From Gp13-AA77 sp035578005 (GTDB taxonomy: Bacteria > Acidobacteriota > Terriglobia > UBA7540), in NCBI GenBank assembly GCA_035578005.1, contig DATJYK010000046.1, forward strand, positions 25,713-89,712: DNA of 64,000 nt, written 5' to 3'. How positions within the stretch are numbered: position 1 is the stretch's first letter; each line of letters starts with the position of its first letter. Position numbers and translations under genes: made by a program. The notes below the pieces were generated by a model. It was given only the letters and a program-made list of their open reading frames with translations. It was not told the origin of the DNA and did no database searches. Positions 9,559 through 18,416 of the stretch are shown piece after piece.

Positions 9559-10539
9559 ATGCTTGCGACGTGTGTCGCGGCCGCCTCCGCCCCTCAGCAA
9601 GGTGAGACGGGGAAAATGCCCGGTATGCCGCACATGGCCATGAAAAAGGCCGCCGGCATAACGGTGACCGTGACAAACGACTCAACCCGGCATGAGATCA
9701 CCCTCCGCCTTGGACCCTGGAACCTGCCGGGCCGCTCGGGAATGAACGTGGCCCAGGCGCCTGACCTTCACTGGACCGTCCCTTTTGACGGCTGGTTCAC
9801 GACGTATCATCCCCGGCTCGTGGACGCATCCGGTAACCCCCTGCCCGGCCGCCTGCTCCATCATGTGGCGGTTTACGATACCGATCACGCCAATTTTCTT
9901 TGTCGGGGCGAGCCTGAGCACATCTTCGGCGCGGGTGGCGAGTTGGCAGACTGGCCGGCAATTCCTGGCCTTGGGTATCGCGTGCGCCAAGGCGAGAAAA
10001 TTCTGATCTCGACCATGTTCCACAATGACACTGCCATCTGCTACCCGCAGACCTATCTCGAGATCGAGATCGAATACCAGCCGCTCACCACCGTGGGTCC
10101 CGAGCTGCTGGGCGTGCGCCCGGTGTGGTTTGACGTGAAGGAATGCGGCAACTCCAGCTACGACTTGAAGCCGGGGCGCAACGTCACCAGCGGCGAGTTT
10201 ACGCTTGACTCGAGCGGACGGCTGATGGGCCTGGGAGGGCACCTGCATGACTACGGCGAGGAGTTGACGCTCGAAGACGACACCACCCACCGGCAGATCG
10301 CCCATCTTGAGGCCAAGCTTGACGCCGAAGGCCACCTGATTTCAATCCCGGTCGTGCAATTTACGCAGGAACGTGGCCTACCGTTGGCGAAGGGCGACGT
10401 AATGAAAGTTACGGCCGTTTATGACAATCCCACCCGCAAGTACCTGCCCGATAGCGCCATGGGAATTATGGTCGGCTACTTCCTGCCCTTCGGCGAGGGC
10501 GACTACGGCACTCCCAGCCGGCCCAAGATGCGACCGTAG
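9559..10539 (+). CDS. Secreted His-rich protein, PHM-like fold possible
   Basis: A protein of about 326 aa with an export signal (MLATCVAAASA) and histidine clusters at the expected places of copper type II monooxygenase-like (PHM) folds: LLHHVAVYDTDH, TMFHNDT and GGHLHDYGEEL. This is similarity of motif only and no activity can be claimed. The annotated ATG at 9559 has no ribosome binding site. Reading the same frame upstream, a CTG at 9517 preceded by GAGG (seven-base spacing) would add KPLTTRRGWLAGA, which looks like a Tat signal (TRRGWL). The true start may therefore be the rare CTG. It follows the lipoprotein gene on the same strand. Confidence 0.7.
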   Translation: MLATCVAAASAPQQGETGKMPGMPHMAMKKAAGITVTVTNDSTRHEITLRLGPWNLPGRSGMNVAQAPDLHWTVPFDGWFTTYHPRLVDASGNPLPGRLLHHVAVYDTDHANFLCRGEPEHIFGAGGELADWPAIPGLGYRVRQGEKILISTMFHNDTAICYPQTYLEIEIEYQPLTTVGPELLGVRPVWFDVKECGNSSYDLKPGRNVTSGEFTLDSSGRLMGLGGHLHDYGEELTLEDDTTHRQIAHLEAKLDAEGHLISIPVVQFTQERGLPLAKGDVMKVTAVYDNPTRKYLPDSAMGIMVGYFLPFGEGDYGTPSRPKMRP

Positions 10540-11292
10540 AGACGATTTCCCCAAAGCCACGCCAAAGCCAGGAAGTCTTGTGTAATCAACGCACCCATAC
10601 CATGGAGAAGTTACACAAGGCCACACAAACCGCAGACGGCTTAAACCGTAAGCCACTGCCAGGGAACGCCGAAAGAAGCGTATACTCCGCGCCTTTTGAG
10701 CGTCGCCGCTGATTCTCCCACGCGGGCGAGTTGCCGCCTACTATCCCAAAAGAGACAAGCCGAGCGGATTGGATATTCTAGCCCACTGACTAACAAAAGC
10801 TCCGATAGGTCCAAATGACAGACGCCGGGTGACTTATAGTGGCCAGGCTGATCTTAGCGGAAAGGCATTTGACGTGCTCTGCCACTCGACGGATCTGAAG
10901 GACCAAAACGGACCTGCAGGACCAAATACGTCCAGCGGCTCAAACACAGCCGTAATCAACAGTTGGGATTACAGTCATGCGGCGAACGAAGGCTCAGATT
11001 CACTTCACGCATAGAAAGACTTCAGTAAAGTTTAAGAACTTCTTAATTACTGCACGATGAATCTTGAATCACCTTAGAAGCATCTAAGGTTGCAACGGCG
11101 CAGTCTTCCTTAGGAACACAAGGATACGAGGGTGTCGAAAGGCCTTTTGAAGTTGTTTTATGAGCCGTCTGCCCGGCTATTGACAGTGTGACACACCCGA
11201 GCATCGTGATGAATTTCGTGGCCACAAGGGGTGCGCTGGCCAGTGTAACACCGGAGATTTGGAGTTTTACTCCAAAAAAGGGGAGAAAAGAA
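10540..11292. other. Intergenic region upstream of the PEP-CTERM gene
   Basis: About 750 bp with lower GC than the surrounding genes. A lone TTGACA stands at 11180-11185 without a good -10. Close to the next start lies a perfect 7-bp hairpin (11259-11275). A 61-codon frame at 10829-11014 has no family resemblance and no ribosome binding site, so I do not call it. Confidence 0.4.
11259..11275 (+). promoter_or_regulatory. Hairpin in the leader of the PEP-CTERM gene
   Basis: TTGGAGT-TTT-ACTCCAA forms a perfect 7-bp stem with a 3-base loop, ending only about 5 bases before the ribosome binding site GGGGAG and 17 bases before the ATG at 11293. Its position suggests an mRNA-stability or translation-control element, which is inference only. 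Confidence 0.4.
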
Positions 11293-11925
11293 ATGAAGGT
11301 TTTCAAATTTCTTCTGTTGGCGAGCGCCGTTGGTCTATTCGCGGGTTCAGCCCGAGCCGACACCATTGCGTACGACGTTGTGGTGAATGGAGCTAACGAG
11401 CTGATCGTTTTGAACCCGGCGGCTTACGAGTCAGAAAACGTCCTGGACCCACAGCTTGTGGTACGCCGCCTTAAAACGGGAAGTGTATGGTTCACCGGGT
11501 TCACCTTCAGCTTCAGTGATGATACTGGAACCGGATTCTTTGATTTTTACAACGATAACCCGGCTTCCCTCACGGACCTCAGCATTACCGTCACGCCCGG
11601 CGGGCCGGCCAGTGACCTTGATTCAATCTTTGCGTGCGGCATTGAGTCCCAGCTTGATGTGCTGCCCTTTTCGAACTGCATGATCAACGAATTCGGCACA
11701 GACCAGACTTCCAGTGTCCTAACTTTCTTTGGCGAACCTGGCTTGCCCCCTTTTAGCCACTTCGCGTTTGAATTGATTGGCTTCCCTGCGGGCGGAACTG
11801 TGACCGTCTCAGCGACCCCTCAGGCCGCGGCGGAACCAGGGAGCCTGACTCTGATCCTAACGGGCGGCATCCTCTTGAGTGCAGCGGGCTGGCTAAGGCG
11901 CCGCCGGAACCCTGCACGCCATTGA
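11293..11925 (+). CDS. PEP-CTERM sorting-domain secreted protein
   Basis: Exported protein of 210 aa. It has an N-terminal signal peptide (KVFKFLLLASAVGLFAGSARA), a beta-rich body of unknown function with two conserved-looking cysteines (FACGIES, FSNCMIN), and a C-terminal sorting tail: EPGS, then a hydrophobic helix (LTLILTGGILLSAAGW) and basic LRRRRN. PEP-CTERM proteins are processed by exosortase and usually end up in the exopolysaccharide matrix; no exosortase gene is in this window. The start at 11293 has GGGGAG upstream. It converges with the kinase gene, with only 41 bp between their stops. Confidence 0.85.
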   Translation: MKVFKFLLLASAVGLFAGSARADTIAYDVVVNGANELIVLNPAAYESENVLDPQLVVRRLKTGSVWFTGFTFSFSDDTGTGFFDFYNDNPASLTDLSITVTPGGPASDLDSIFACGIESQLDVLPFSNCMINEFGTDQTSSVLTFFGEPGLPPFSHFAFELIGFPAGGTVTVSATPQAAAEPGSLTLILTGGILLSAAGWLRRRRNPARH

Positions 11926-11966
11926 AACGCAGAGTTAGAGGAAGCCTGTCGCGCCGTCTCCCACCA

Positions 11967-14570
11967 TCAGGATGCACCGGGCGCGTTTGGCCCGTATCTC
12001 TCGATGAGCTTGGCGAACTCGGGGAGGCCCTGGAGGCTTCTGAGTTCGGGGTCATTGGCAGCTTGTCGCGTGGAATAACCCTTGGAAAGCGCCAGTTTCA
12101 GGCTCGCGAGCGCCGCCTCCTGCTTTCCGGCGAGAGCATTGACGGTCGCACTTGTATACATGAGCTCGACATCAGAAGGATTGATTGCCCGGGCGCGGCG
12201 CACCAGGGTAAGAGCCTGGCCGATGTCACTCGTCTTCGCATAGTAAAGGGCCAGGCTACCCATGGCGCTCGCGTCACGAGGGTTAACCCGCAGTTGGCGG
12301 TTCGTCAGCTCGATGGCACGCTCGTAGGTGGCGGTGGCTTTGTCCTTTTGGCCTGACCATCGGTAAGCGTCGGCGAGATTCCCTTCAACCACGGTCGCGG
12401 TGGGATTCATCTCAACGGCCTTTTCAAACATCCTCACGGCGTCGTCGTACTGTTTCAGATAGAAATACGCCAAGCCCAGGTTTGAGTAAGTATCCCAGTC
12501 GGGATGGAGTTGCAAAGCCTTTTGGAATTCGGGGATGCACGCGCTCCACTGGTCGCTTTGGAAGTACGCCGCGCCCATTCCGCCATGGCCGGCGGCGTTG
12601 CCGGGGTCGAGCTCCATCACTCGGCGATACGCTCCGAGGGCTTTCAGGTTCTCGCCGATTTCCAAGTACGCGTCTCCCAACATCTGGTAGTTGTCGGGAT
12701 AGTACGGGCTCAACTCGATTGCCTTCTGGTAGGCGGTGAGGGCCTCATCCGTGCGGCCCGAGGCGAGTAAAGCGCTGCCCAGGCGGCGGTAACCCTCTTC
12801 GGATTTAGGCTGAAGTTCGATCGCTCGCTTGAGCTCAGCCACGGCCTGCTCAACGTCACCTGTCGCGGCATACACGCTTCCCAAAGCCAGACGCGCGTCT
12901 GGCAGGCGCGGATTTAAGGCAATGGCTTGCTGGGCGGAGTGCAGCGCTTTCTCCACCCAGAAGGTCTCGCTCTTCTGTCCGTACATCTCAAGGCATGCAT
13001 CCGCCAGCCCGGAGTAGGCCGAAGCGAATTGAGGATTTCGTCTCAGGGCCTCCTCGTAGAGATCAATCGCAGCTTGAATATCTTTGGCATCTTTGAAACC
13101 CCTCATGGTATCGCGGCCGCGCAGGTAGAGATCATAGGCATCGCCGCTCCCGTTCGGCGACGGTTGTTGCCCGGCCACTTGTGCGCTGGTCGCCTTAGTT
13201 CCCAAGGCCGACAACACACTGGAGAAGGCTTGCTCCTGGATGGAGAGTAAGTCACCGCGCGTGCCGGTGTAGGTGTGTGTCCACAATTGTCTGCGGTCGG
13301 CCAAGTCTCGCAGTGTCACCCCAATTCGGAGCTGATCCCCTTTCTCCTGCACCTCTCCGGTCATCAGCAGATTCATACCCAGTTCTCTCGCGACCTCGTC
13401 GCGCGACTTGCCGGAAGCCACTCTCTCAAGGCTGGCGCGCGGAATCACGCTGATGGACGTCTCCTGGCTGAACCTTGTAGAAAGTGCGTCTGTGAGACCC
13501 TGCGCGATGTAGCCTAAGGATGCCGCATCGCCCGTGACACGAAACGGGACGACGCCCAGCACCTTTTGTTCAGAGAGCGAAGGCACTCCTCTCAGGTCTG
13601 CCGCCGAAGTTTTCAGGAAGAGTTGACGGCGCGCCGCCGGGATTCCCAAAGCGATCAAGACTGCGATTGACACAATGCCTGCGGCTGGGGCCCACAGGCC
13701 TCGATGAAGTCCTTGCCTACGAGGGCGCGCGCCCTGCGCCGATAACCCAGGGATTCGGAGGTCATGGCACACATCTGCGGCACGCTGGTACCGCCGAGCG
13801 GGGTCCTTTTCAAGACAGCGTTCTACCACCGGCCGCACCACCGGCGGCACCTGAGCCGGAATCAGCACGCGCGAGTCAACCATGATGCCCATGCTGATTT
13901 CAAAGGCGGTGTCGCCCTTGAACGGCAAGTCTCCCGTCGCCATCTCGTAAAGCACTACGCCCAAACTCCAAAGGTCCGTGCGCACACTGGCAGCCTTTCC
14001 ACGCAACTGCTCGGGCGCGAGATAGGGCAGTGTGCCGGCGATAGGGCCGATTTCTCCAAGCGACTCATGGGAAACTGTCAATTTGGAAAGATCGTCTTGC
14101 GGGAGGCGTTGCGCCAGGCCAAAATCCAACACTTTGACCTGGCCCTGCGCAGTCACCACGATATTGGCGCTCTTCACGTCACCGTGGACGATGCCGCGCT
14201 CGTGGGCGTGTTGCAGGGCTTCGGCCACTTGCGCGCCTAAGCTGGCAATGGACTCGGCGGGCAGCCCGTCCGGCGCGACCGCGACATGGAGCGGCTTGCC
14301 GTCCACGTATTCCATCGAGATGTAGCCCTGGCCATCTTCCTCTCCGACTTCGTACACCGTGCAAATGTTGGGATGATTGAGCGAGCAGGTGATGCGAGCC
14401 TCGGCGAGCAGTTGACTCCATGCGTTCGGGTTCTCATGGAGCTGCTCGTGAAGCAGCTTGAGCGCGACCGCCCGGCCAAGCCGAAGGTCGTGCGCGCGGT
14501 AAACCACACCCGTTGCGCCTTCGCCCAGGCGGCACTCGATTCGATATCGATCGAGCGTCTTGCCGATCAT
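11967..14570 (-). CDS. Membrane Ser/Thr protein kinase with TPR sensor domain
   Basis: An 867-aa Hanks-type kinase. The cytosolic kinase domain (about 9-270) has the Gly loop GEGATGVV (16-23), Lys38, Glu57, catalytic loop HGDVKSAN (129-136), DFG (149-151) and the APE motif LAPEQ. The catalytic Asp is preceded by Gly rather than Arg, a non-RD kinase. One transmembrane helix follows (about 292-312). Beyond it lies a TolB/FlgO-like segment (VLGVVPFRVTG...GLTDALSTRF), then roughly ten TPRs to the C-terminus, presumably outside the membrane. Targets are unknown. The start ATG at 14570 gives the canonical kinase N-terminus. It is adjacent to the CDF gene on the same strand but 177 bp apart. Confidence 0.92.
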   Translation of the reverse strand: MIGKTLDRYRIECRLGEGATGVVYRAHDLRLGRAVALKLLHEQLHENPNAWSQLLAEARITCSLNHPNICTVYEVGEEDGQGYISMEYVDGKPLHVAVAPDGLPAESIASLGAQVAEALQHAHERGIVHGDVKSANIVVTAQGQVKVLDFGLAQRLPQDDLSKLTVSHESLGEIGPIAGTLPYLAPEQLRGKAASVRTDLWSLGVVLYEMATGDLPFKGDTAFEISMGIMVDSRVLIPAQVPPVVRPVVERCLEKDPARRYQRAADVCHDLRIPGLSAQGARPRRQGLHRGLWAPAAGIVSIAVLIALGIPAARRQLFLKTSAADLRGVPSLSEQKVLGVVPFRVTGDAASLGYIAQGLTDALSTRFSQETSISVIPRASLERVASGKSRDEVARELGMNLLMTGEVQEKGDQLRIGVTLRDLADRRQLWTHTYTGTRGDLLSIQEQAFSSVLSALGTKATSAQVAGQQPSPNGSGDAYDLYLRGRDTMRGFKDAKDIQAAIDLYEEALRRNPQFASAYSGLADACLEMYGQKSETFWVEKALHSAQQAIALNPRLPDARLALGSVYAATGDVEQAVAELKRAIELQPKSEEGYRRLGSALLASGRTDEALTAYQKAIELSPYYPDNYQMLGDAYLEIGENLKALGAYRRVMELDPGNAAGHGGMGAAYFQSDQWSACIPEFQKALQLHPDWDTYSNLGLAYFYLKQYDDAVRMFEKAVEMNPTATVVEGNLADAYRWSGQKDKATATYERAIELTNRQLRVNPRDASAMGSLALYYAKTSDIGQALTLVRRARAINPSDVELMYTSATVNALAGKQEAALASLKLALSKGYSTRQAANDPELRSLQGLPEFAKLIERYGPNAPGAS

Positions 14571-14747
14571 AACCAGACCGTTTATGACCGAATAGAATAT
14601 CGCAAATATTCCGTTCGTGGGCGTCCGGTGCGAGGAAAGACAAGCCGCAGATCAGGTCCCAGAGGCGGCTCAACGCAGGACGCAGAACAAGCGGGGTACT
14701 CTCTTGATGTCGACGCGTTCGCTGGCGCGGCGCGTTTGCCCACAGAT

Positions 14748-15674
14748 CTACAAAGCCCGGCCGAACGGCGAAGGACTCAAGACTTCTTCGGGCTCCACGT
14801 GCACAAGAACCTCAGCAACTTGAGGCAATGACCTAACCACTTCGTCTTCGACTTGATGGGAGAGCCGATGCCCTTCGCGCACGGTCATCTCGCCCTCCAC
14901 CACAATGTGAAGGTCCACGTAGAAGCTGAATCCCATCTTGCGCACGTAACACTTGTCGAGACCCATGACACCTGGCACGCGAGCAGCGATGTCTCTCACT
15001 TGGGCTTCGAGGCTTGCGTCCGGAGCAATGTCGGCGATTTCAAGCACTGCAGGCCGCAATTGCCTCCAGGCGTTGTAAAGGATCAAAGCCGCGGCGCAGA
15101 GTGCGGCCCATCCGTCAGCCGTTTGCCACCCTGGCCCTCCTAGCAGCGCGATGGAAATGCCAACAAAGGCGAACGCCGACGTGAGGGCGTCACTTCGGTG
15201 ATGCCAGGCGTCGGTCTTCACCGCGGTGCTGCCGATGGCTCGGCCCACCGAGGCAACGTGGCGGAAAAGCAGTTCCTTGATGATGAGCACGCCCGCCAGC
15301 ACCACCAGCGTGTAAGGCGCGGGCGCGCGGTGCGGGGCCGTAATTTCACGAACGGCTTGATAAATGATGCCGAGCGCCGCCAGCATGAGCGCGAGGCTCA
15401 CCACGATGGCGGCAATAGGTTCGGCCTTCCCGTGACCGTAGGGGTGGTCGGCGTCCGGAGGCTTGACCGCGATTTTCAACCCAAAGAAGACAACCAAACC
15501 ACTGAACACGTCCGTGAGCGACTCCACGCCGTCCGCAACCAGTGCGAATGAGTGCCCCAGCAAACCCGCCGAGCACTTAGCTGTGCCCAGTCCCAAGTTC
15601 ACACTGATGCCCAGGACCGTGGACTTCATGCCTCGGTCTGCAGCATTTCCTGCCGGATTCGCGATGTGATTCAT
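14748..15674 (-). CDS. Cation diffusion facilitator (divalent metal exporter)
   Basis: A 308-aa inner-membrane CDF antiporter that exports Zn, Fe, Co or Mn in exchange for protons. It has six TM segments. Predicted metal-site residues are ADGVESLTD on TM2 (Asp48, Asp55) and DAWHHRSD on TM5 (Asp155, His159, Asp162), and the HPYGHGKAE loop is typical. The C-terminal cytosolic ferredoxin-like domain (about 205-295) is present. The TM2/TM5 pattern does not allow a firm metal assignment. Palindromic element B lies about 105 bp upstream of its start, so its promoter must be between 15675 and 15779 or involve the element. Confidence 0.93.
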   Translation of the reverse strand: MNHIANPAGNAADRGMKSTVLGISVNLGLGTAKCSAGLLGHSFALVADGVESLTDVFSGLVVFFGLKIAVKPPDADHPYGHGKAEPIAAIVVSLALMLAALGIIYQAVREITAPHRAPAPYTLVVLAGVLIIKELLFRHVASVGRAIGSTAVKTDAWHHRSDALTSAFAFVGISIALLGGPGWQTADGWAALCAAALILYNAWRQLRPAVLEIADIAPDASLEAQVRDIAARVPGVMGLDKCYVRKMGFSFYVDLHIVVEGEMTVREGHRLSHQVEDEVVRSLPQVAEVLVHVEPEEVLSPSPFGRAL

Positions 15675-15779
15675 GGGGACCGGAGGGTATTATATCTCCC
15701 ACCGGCCGGCGACGCGCCGAAGGGGACTATTCCGTTACTGCTGACCACGGCGCGATACACCAACCCCCAGCCACCGGGC

Positions 15780-15884
15780 AGTGGTGCAGTTTGGCGCAGG
15801 GGCGGCCCTTGTGGTCGCCCATTTCGAATCTGTTCTGTCATTTGGGCGGCCACAAGGGCCGCCCCTACGCCAAACTGCACCACT
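15780..15884. mobile_element. Palindromic MITE-like element B
   Basis: Inverted arms 15780-15820 and 15844-15884 (41 bp, two mismatches) around a 23-base loop (15821-15843). The loop is identical to that of element A except for one base, and the arms share GTGGTGCAGTTTG and the GGGGCGGCCCTTGTGG core. No clear direct repeat flanks it, so the insertion is old or its ends have eroded. It ends 19 bp before the -35 box of the tRNA-Arg promoter. Confidence 0.85.
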
Positions 15885-15902
15885 ACTAACCAGCGATACG
15901 CC

Positions 15903-15931
15903 TTGACCGGCCCGCGCCTCCGGGCTACACT
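15903..15931 (+). promoter_or_regulatory. Sigma-70-type promoter of tRNA-Arg
   Basis: TTGACC (15903-15908), a 17-base spacer and TACACT (15926-15931), 11 bases before the first base of the tRNA. Spacing and distance are as expected for a tRNA promoter. Confidence 0.7.
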
Positions 15932-15942
15932 CACCATCAAGA

Positions 15943-16019
15943 GCGCCTGTAGCTCAGATGGATAGAGCGTTTGCCTCCGGAGCAAAAGGTCGCAGGTTCG
16001 AATCCTGCCAGGCGTACCA
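15943..16019 (+). tRNA. tRNA-Arg (anticodon CCG)
   Basis: A complete cloverleaf: acceptor GCGCCTG pairs with CAGGCGT (one G-U at the end), D arm GCTC/GAGC, anticodon stem TTTGC/GCAAA with loop CTCCGGA (anticodon CCG, reads CGG), T arm GCAGG-TTCGAAT-CCTGC, and an encoded CCA at 16017-16019. I see no sign of an integrated element or attachment-site repeat at its 3' end. Confidence 0.97.
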
Positions 16020-16055
16020 CCATTCAGCGCGACGCCTAAATTAGACCAAAAGGGC

Positions 16056-16123
16056 GACCGCCTGTGAGGCGGTCACACTCACTAAGCCACCCGCTCTGCG
16101 GGGGGTGTCTGACTGCGTCAGGC
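16056..16123. other. Three consecutive hairpins between tRNA-Arg and the sulfatase-like gene
   Basis: GACCGCC/GGCGGTC (16056-16074), CACCCGC/GCGGG-GGTG (16088-16107) and GTCTGAC/GTCAGGC (16107-16123) follow each other closely. They lie 3' of the tRNA on the plus strand and 3' of the convergent sulfatase-like gene, so a transcription-end role is possible, although there is no T-run. Confidence 0.4.
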
Positions 16124-16221
16124 ACCTACGCTCACTTAACCCTCTTCACTTCGACGCTAACACCTCAGCACACTCTTCGCGGGCAGGGAACCGACTTGAT
16201 AAAGCGAAAGGTGCGCTCCTG

Positions 16222-18291
16222 CTATCCCTTCGTGCACTCACGAATAGCCTGGCGCACGTCCGGAAACATGGCTCCATATTGCGATTTCGGTGCCTTGGCC
16301 AAGAACATTTCAAAGTAGTGAACGGCCTGGCGGTTGTCACCGGCCTTCTTATAGAGGAGCCCGAGATTCAGCAGCGGCTCGACCTCACCGGGGCCAACTT
16401 CCAGCGCCTTCTCAAAGTCACCACGGGCTGAGTCCCCATCGTTACGCTGAATCGCCACCAACCCCAGGCCGTTCCAGGCCGCGGCATAAGAACTGTTCTG
16501 GACCGTGATGGCCTTGAACGCCTTTTCGGCATCGTCGATGCGGCCCATCTGGAGATAAGCGGTTCCGAGGTTACGCAGATTGTCCAGATCCGTGGGATTG
16601 ATCTGATTGGCGCGAACCATGGCATCGACGGCCTTTGGGAGCTGATGCAGGCGCAACTCGTCCCTCCCCAACCGGGAATACATTTGGTCGGTGCCAAGAT
16701 TACTCTCGATGGCGCTTTGATAGACCTGGACGGCGCGAGGGAAGTTTTGCATTTTCTCGTAGGCGGTGGCGAGAAAAAGGTGGGACGTAGGATTTTGCGG
16801 GTCGCGCCTCAATCCTTCTTCCATCAATTGTGCCGCGGGCCCGTAGGCTTTCTTGTTGAGGAGTTCCTGAACTTGATATTGAATTTTCAAAATATCCACA
16901 CGATCCTTGGGATCGGGAGCTTGGGTGCCGAGCTGAATTTCTCGCGGCGTCCCGGCGCTCACATATCCGAGAGATTCGAGCTCTTCTCGGGTCTGCGGAT
17001 CAACCGCGCTGGACATGACCTTTTCCCGCTTGTTTTGTTCTCCGGCCACCTCCCAAATCTTGTTTTGCAACTGGCTCGCTTCCGCGGGGTGTTGTGCCAC
17101 CAGGTTATTCGTTTCCTGCGGGTCGGTTTGCAGATTGTAGAGTTCCGGGTGCGGCGCTATGATCAGTTTCCACTCATCAGTGCGCATGGCGCGCAATTCT
17201 GACCAACCCATGTAGGTGCGTGGATAAAGTGTTTCAAGATAAGCGTAATTCGATCTGACGTGGCGGCCTTCCCGGATGAGGGGCCACAGGCTCACGCCCT
17301 GCACCTCGGCCCCGGGCGACAAATGTAAAAACTCAATGACCGTCGGCATCACGTCAATTGATCGCACCTGATCGCTGATCACCTTACCGGCAGGCACATC
17401 GGGCCCGGCCATGATGAGCGGCACATGCGTGGTGGAGCCATAGAGGAACACTCCGTGGGTCATCTCGCCGTGTTCGCCCAGGCTCTCCCCGTGGTCGCCG
17501 ATCGCGACGATGAGGGTGCGGGGGCTCAACCCAGCCTGGTCAATCCAATCGAGCAGCCGGCCTACCTGTTCGTCCATGTAGGCGATCTCGCCCGAGTAGA
17601 GGTCTCTGGCATAGGTCTGCCTGTAGGGTTGGGGCGGGTCGTAGGGAGCGTGCGGGTCGTAATAATGGGCCCAGAGAAAAAACCTCCTCTGGCCGTTTTG
17701 TTTCAACCATTCGATGGCGTGGTCGGTCACCACCGAAGCGCGGCGCTCCGGGTAATTTCCCGGCAAATCTTCCTCGGCCTGGCCACTCATGTCGTCATCG
17801 TAGGTCGCGAAGCCGTTTGATATCCCGAAATGCTTGCTCAAGATTCGCGACCCGACAAAGCCCGCAGTTTCAAAACCAGCGGCTTGCGCAATGGAGGCGA
17901 TGGTGGGGTGACTTTTCGCGAGGGTAAAGCCACCCATGTCCCGCAGACCATGCACCGGCGGATAAGCACCCGTCATAATGCAGGCGTGGGAAGGCAGGGT
18001 GAGAGGTACCTGCGCGGTGGCATGAGCGAAACGCACACCTCGCGCGGCCAACGCGTCAAGGTGAGGGGTCTTGGCGCCGCGCGGACTGTAGCAACTCAGG
18101 TGATCCGCACGCGTCGTGTCCAGGGTGATGAGGAGGACGTTAGCGACTCGCGGGGTTTGCGCAGCGGGACTCCGAATCTCGTTTCGCCGGCAGGAAGTGC
18201 CCAGCATCGCAACAAGGGACAGAACGCAGGCAATCGTAGAATGCAATGCGCGGGAGGGGAAAACTCGAGAGTCTGAAAAATCTAACGTCAC
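16222..18291 (-). CDS. Sulfatase-superfamily protein with C-terminal TPRs
   Basis: A 689-aa exported protein, possibly a lipoprotein (SLVAMLGTSC). The alkaline-phosphatase/sulfatase domain spans about 48-440, with metal motifs LLITLDTTRADH and AIGDHGESLGEHGEMTHG. At the nucleophile position the sequence is PLTLPSHACIMTG: Thr stands where sulfatases have Cys or Ser converted to formylglycine, and PSR is PSH. It may therefore be a phosphatase, phospho-transferase or a Thr-dependent relative rather than a true sulfatase. Residues about 480-680 form TPRs. The first codon is GTG and no ribosome binding site is obvious, so the start is uncertain. Confidence 0.85.
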   Translation of the reverse strand: MTLDFSDSRVFPSRALHSTIACVLSLVAMLGTSCRRNEIRSPAAQTPRVANVLLITLDTTRADHLSCYSPRGAKTPHLDALAARGVRFAHATAQVPLTLPSHACIMTGAYPPVHGLRDMGGFTLAKSHPTIASIAQAAGFETAGFVGSRILSKHFGISNGFATYDDDMSGQAEEDLPGNYPERRASVVTDHAIEWLKQNGQRRFFLWAHYYDPHAPYDPPQPYRQTYARDLYSGEIAYMDEQVGRLLDWIDQAGLSPRTLIVAIGDHGESLGEHGEMTHGVFLYGSTTHVPLIMAGPDVPAGKVISDQVRSIDVMPTVIEFLHLSPGAEVQGVSLWPLIREGRHVRSNYAYLETLYPRTYMGWSELRAMRTDEWKLIIAPHPELYNLQTDPQETNNLVAQHPAEASQLQNKIWEVAGEQNKREKVMSSAVDPQTREELESLGYVSAGTPREIQLGTQAPDPKDRVDILKIQYQVQELLNKKAYGPAAQLMEEGLRRDPQNPTSHLFLATAYEKMQNFPRAVQVYQSAIESNLGTDQMYSRLGRDELRLHQLPKAVDAMVRANQINPTDLDNLRNLGTAYLQMGRIDDAEKAFKAITVQNSSYAAAWNGLGLVAIQRNDGDSARGDFEKALEVGPGEVEPLLNLGLLYKKAGDNRQAVHYFEMFLAKAPKSQYGAMFPDVRQAIRECTKG

Positions 18292-18416
18292 CGGGTTTAG
18301 CTTACACCAGTTGCCCGATTCAAACCCTGGTGTTCGATCGCCGAAAAACGTGCGGTCCGCCGGAGCGCGCCGCAGCCTGAGGGATTAGGGGTCACGGGTC
18401 ACGTCGTGCCCTTCGG

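Noticed and set aside
10829..11014. A 61-aa frame starting GTG
   Set aside because: No ribosome binding site, no similarity, and composition like the rest of the intergenic DNA.
15943..16123. Integration site of a genomic island at tRNA-Arg
   Set aside because: No integrase and no repeat of the tRNA 3' end were found downstream in the window; neighbouring genes look ordinary.
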